35,760 nucleotides of DNA from Baaleninema simplex PCC 7105 (GTDB taxonomy: Bacteria; Cyanobacteriota; Cyanobacteriia; Cyanobacteriales; Geitlerinemataceae), in NCBI RefSeq assembly GCF_000332355.1, contig NZ_KB235958.1, positions 1,452,890 through 1,488,649 of the forward strand. The letters are read 5' to 3'. Positions 35,179 through 35,760 of this stretch are shown piece after piece. Made by a program: the position numbers and the translations under genes. Within the stretch, counting starts at the first letter, position 1. Each line of letters begins with the position of its first letter. The notes under the pieces are model-generated. The model was not told the origin of the DNA. It worked only from the letters and a program-made list of their open reading frames with translations, and did not search any database.

Positions 35179-35184
35179 TATCGT

Positions 35185-35388
35185 TTTTACCCCACATTCC
35201 GCACCACAAACATACTACAACAAGATTTTTAACGAAAAAAGGACATTACAGCCTTCGTTGTTGAAATTAATTTTCAATAACTTGTGTAGTATGTATTTTT
35301 ACCTACGATTTTGATAAGGCTTTCTACATAAAACTTTGACAGATTAACCGAACATACTACAAATTGAAGTGCGGAATGTGGGTTTTAC
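35185..35388. mobile_element. 192-bp MITE-like element with 6-bp target duplication
   Basis: The element 35191-35382 is bounded by perfect 14-bp terminal inverted repeats CCCACATTCCGCAC / GTGCGGAATGTGGG. It is flanked on both sides by TTTTAC (35185-35190 and 35383-35388), the expected target duplication. It has no coding capacity. Inside are three copies of ACATACTACA (two direct, one inverted: 35210, 35285-35294, 35352). The end sequence and duplication length fit a non-autonomous relative of an insertion sequence (IS1634-like is my best guess), but no transposase of that kind is in the window. Confidence 0.8.
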
Positions 35389-35672
35389 AGAACCCACACC
35401 AAAACACTCAAACCCCAAAATCCTCTGTGTCTGGTGTGGTGAACCCGCAAAAACCGAACCGTTCACTGCGTTTCCCAGACAGCAGCGACGACAGACAACG
35501 CGAAAACCGGAGCGGTAACAGCCCGCAGCACACGACGCCCCAACGAAACCAGTTGACATCCCGTATCTCTGAGAGGGTGACAAGGTAGACGGAAGCCAGA
35601 CGGGACAATTGTTTGAGAGAATAGAGGAGTCCCAAAAAAGAGGGTGGCGTTTGCGGCCACCCCAACAAAAAA

Positions 35673-35760
35673 ATGCTACCGACATTCTACCAAGATTTTC
35701 TGCGCATCCATCTCAATGAGAAGCAAATTGGGATCTTAAAGTGGCTGGTCTGGATACTGC
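35673..35760 (+). CDS. IS4-family transposase, 5' fragment cut by the window edge
   Basis: An open frame begins at the ATG at 35673 and runs off the end of the window. The first 29 residues (MLPTFYQDFLRIHLNEKQ, IGILKWLVWIL) match the N-terminus of IS4-type transposases common in cyanobacteria. A hairpin, GGGTGGC with GGCCACCC, sits just before at about 35642-35663. The left end of the insertion sequence is not clearly visible. Whether the gene is intact cannot be told here. Confidence 0.75.
   Translation, partial: MLPTFYQDFLRIHLNEKQIGILKWLVWIL

Larger units (their letters stand above)
34961..35672. other. 712-base AT-rich and mobile-element-derived spacer
   Basis: No intact gene is seen. 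The left part (34961-35140) is very AT-rich. It is followed by a perfect hairpin (35146-35178), a MITE-like element (35191-35382), a 20-base motif shared with 16343-16362 (35423-35442) and a GC-rich part (35450-35600) that shows no convincing protein. The last segment leads into the IS4-type transposase start. Open frames here on either strand are short and not supported. Confidence 0.6.

Noticed and set aside
35450-35620. Minus-strand frame with a GFRVVC segment resembling the end of FGE-fold proteins, considered as a DGR template repeat or a relic variable repeat
   Set aside because: Only about 20 bases around CGGTTTTCGC match the variable repeats. The upstream block lacks the CCGGAC and TGCCGTTCTGCG constants, and the coding strand is poor in A, the opposite of a template.

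Overview
This window is chromosomal DNA from a cyanobacterium, probably a filamentous one. The evidence is the dense GCGATCGC (HIP1) palindromes, the cyanobacterial short tandem repeats and GC-rich dispersed hairpins, and families that are mainly cyanobacterial (XisH/XisI, Uma2, Trypco1, iSTAND, DUF4347, DUF3616). I would not name a genus from sequence alone.

Layout. 237-3372 (+): a nucleotidyltransferase for sugar activation, then an S9 peptidase. 3430-11583: an accessory island that reads as a predicted NTP-dependent conflict or programmed-death system. It holds a Trypco1 protein (-), a caspase-iSTAND fusion (+), a MoxR AAA+ ATPase (+) overlapping a vWA protein (+), an orphan HicB (-), and three FGE-sulfatase-fold (C-type-lectin-like) proteins, two + and one -. 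12114-15345 (+): a DUF3616 protein and TypA/BipA. 15451-16425: a xisH-xisI pair bracketed by 70-bp direct repeats. 16414-23031 (-): a Uma2 nuclease, a decayed ISL3 transposase, then a probable operon of Uma2, a ~1240-aa LRV-repeat protein and an unrecognised 301-aa protein. 23179-23822 (-): aroQ and a 45-aa small gene missed by a length cut-off. 24178-26410: a zinc-type alcohol dehydrogenase-like gene divergent from a LysR regulator. 26341-34915 (-): a CHASE2-GGDEF-EAL protein, a DUF4347/cadherin-like/RTX secreted protein, a TPR protein, a conserved hypothetical and a SAM methyltransferase. 34916-35760: a perfect 15-bp-stem hairpin, a 192-bp MITE-like element with a target duplication, and the start of an IS4-type transposase running off the window.

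Main result. The C-terminal ends of the two + strand FGE-fold genes (9396-9525 and 10287-10416) align without gaps over 130 bp. They differ at 19 sites in a 71-bp core, 18 of them at first or second codon positions and every one of the 13 affected codons changing the amino acid. The flanks differ at only three synonymous sites. This is the signature expected of variable repeats rewritten by a diversity-generating retroelement (DGR), with changes falling where template adenines are expected. I see no reverse transcriptase or template repeat in the window, so the DGR would have to act from elsewhere. My inference is that diversified lectin-fold sensors feed a MoxR/vWA switch and a caspase effector. 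The FGE-fold proteins also lack the first of the two FGE catalytic cysteines, which supports ligand binding over enzymatic function.

The other regions are mostly housekeeping or widely distributed accessory genes interspersed with small repeats and transposon debris.
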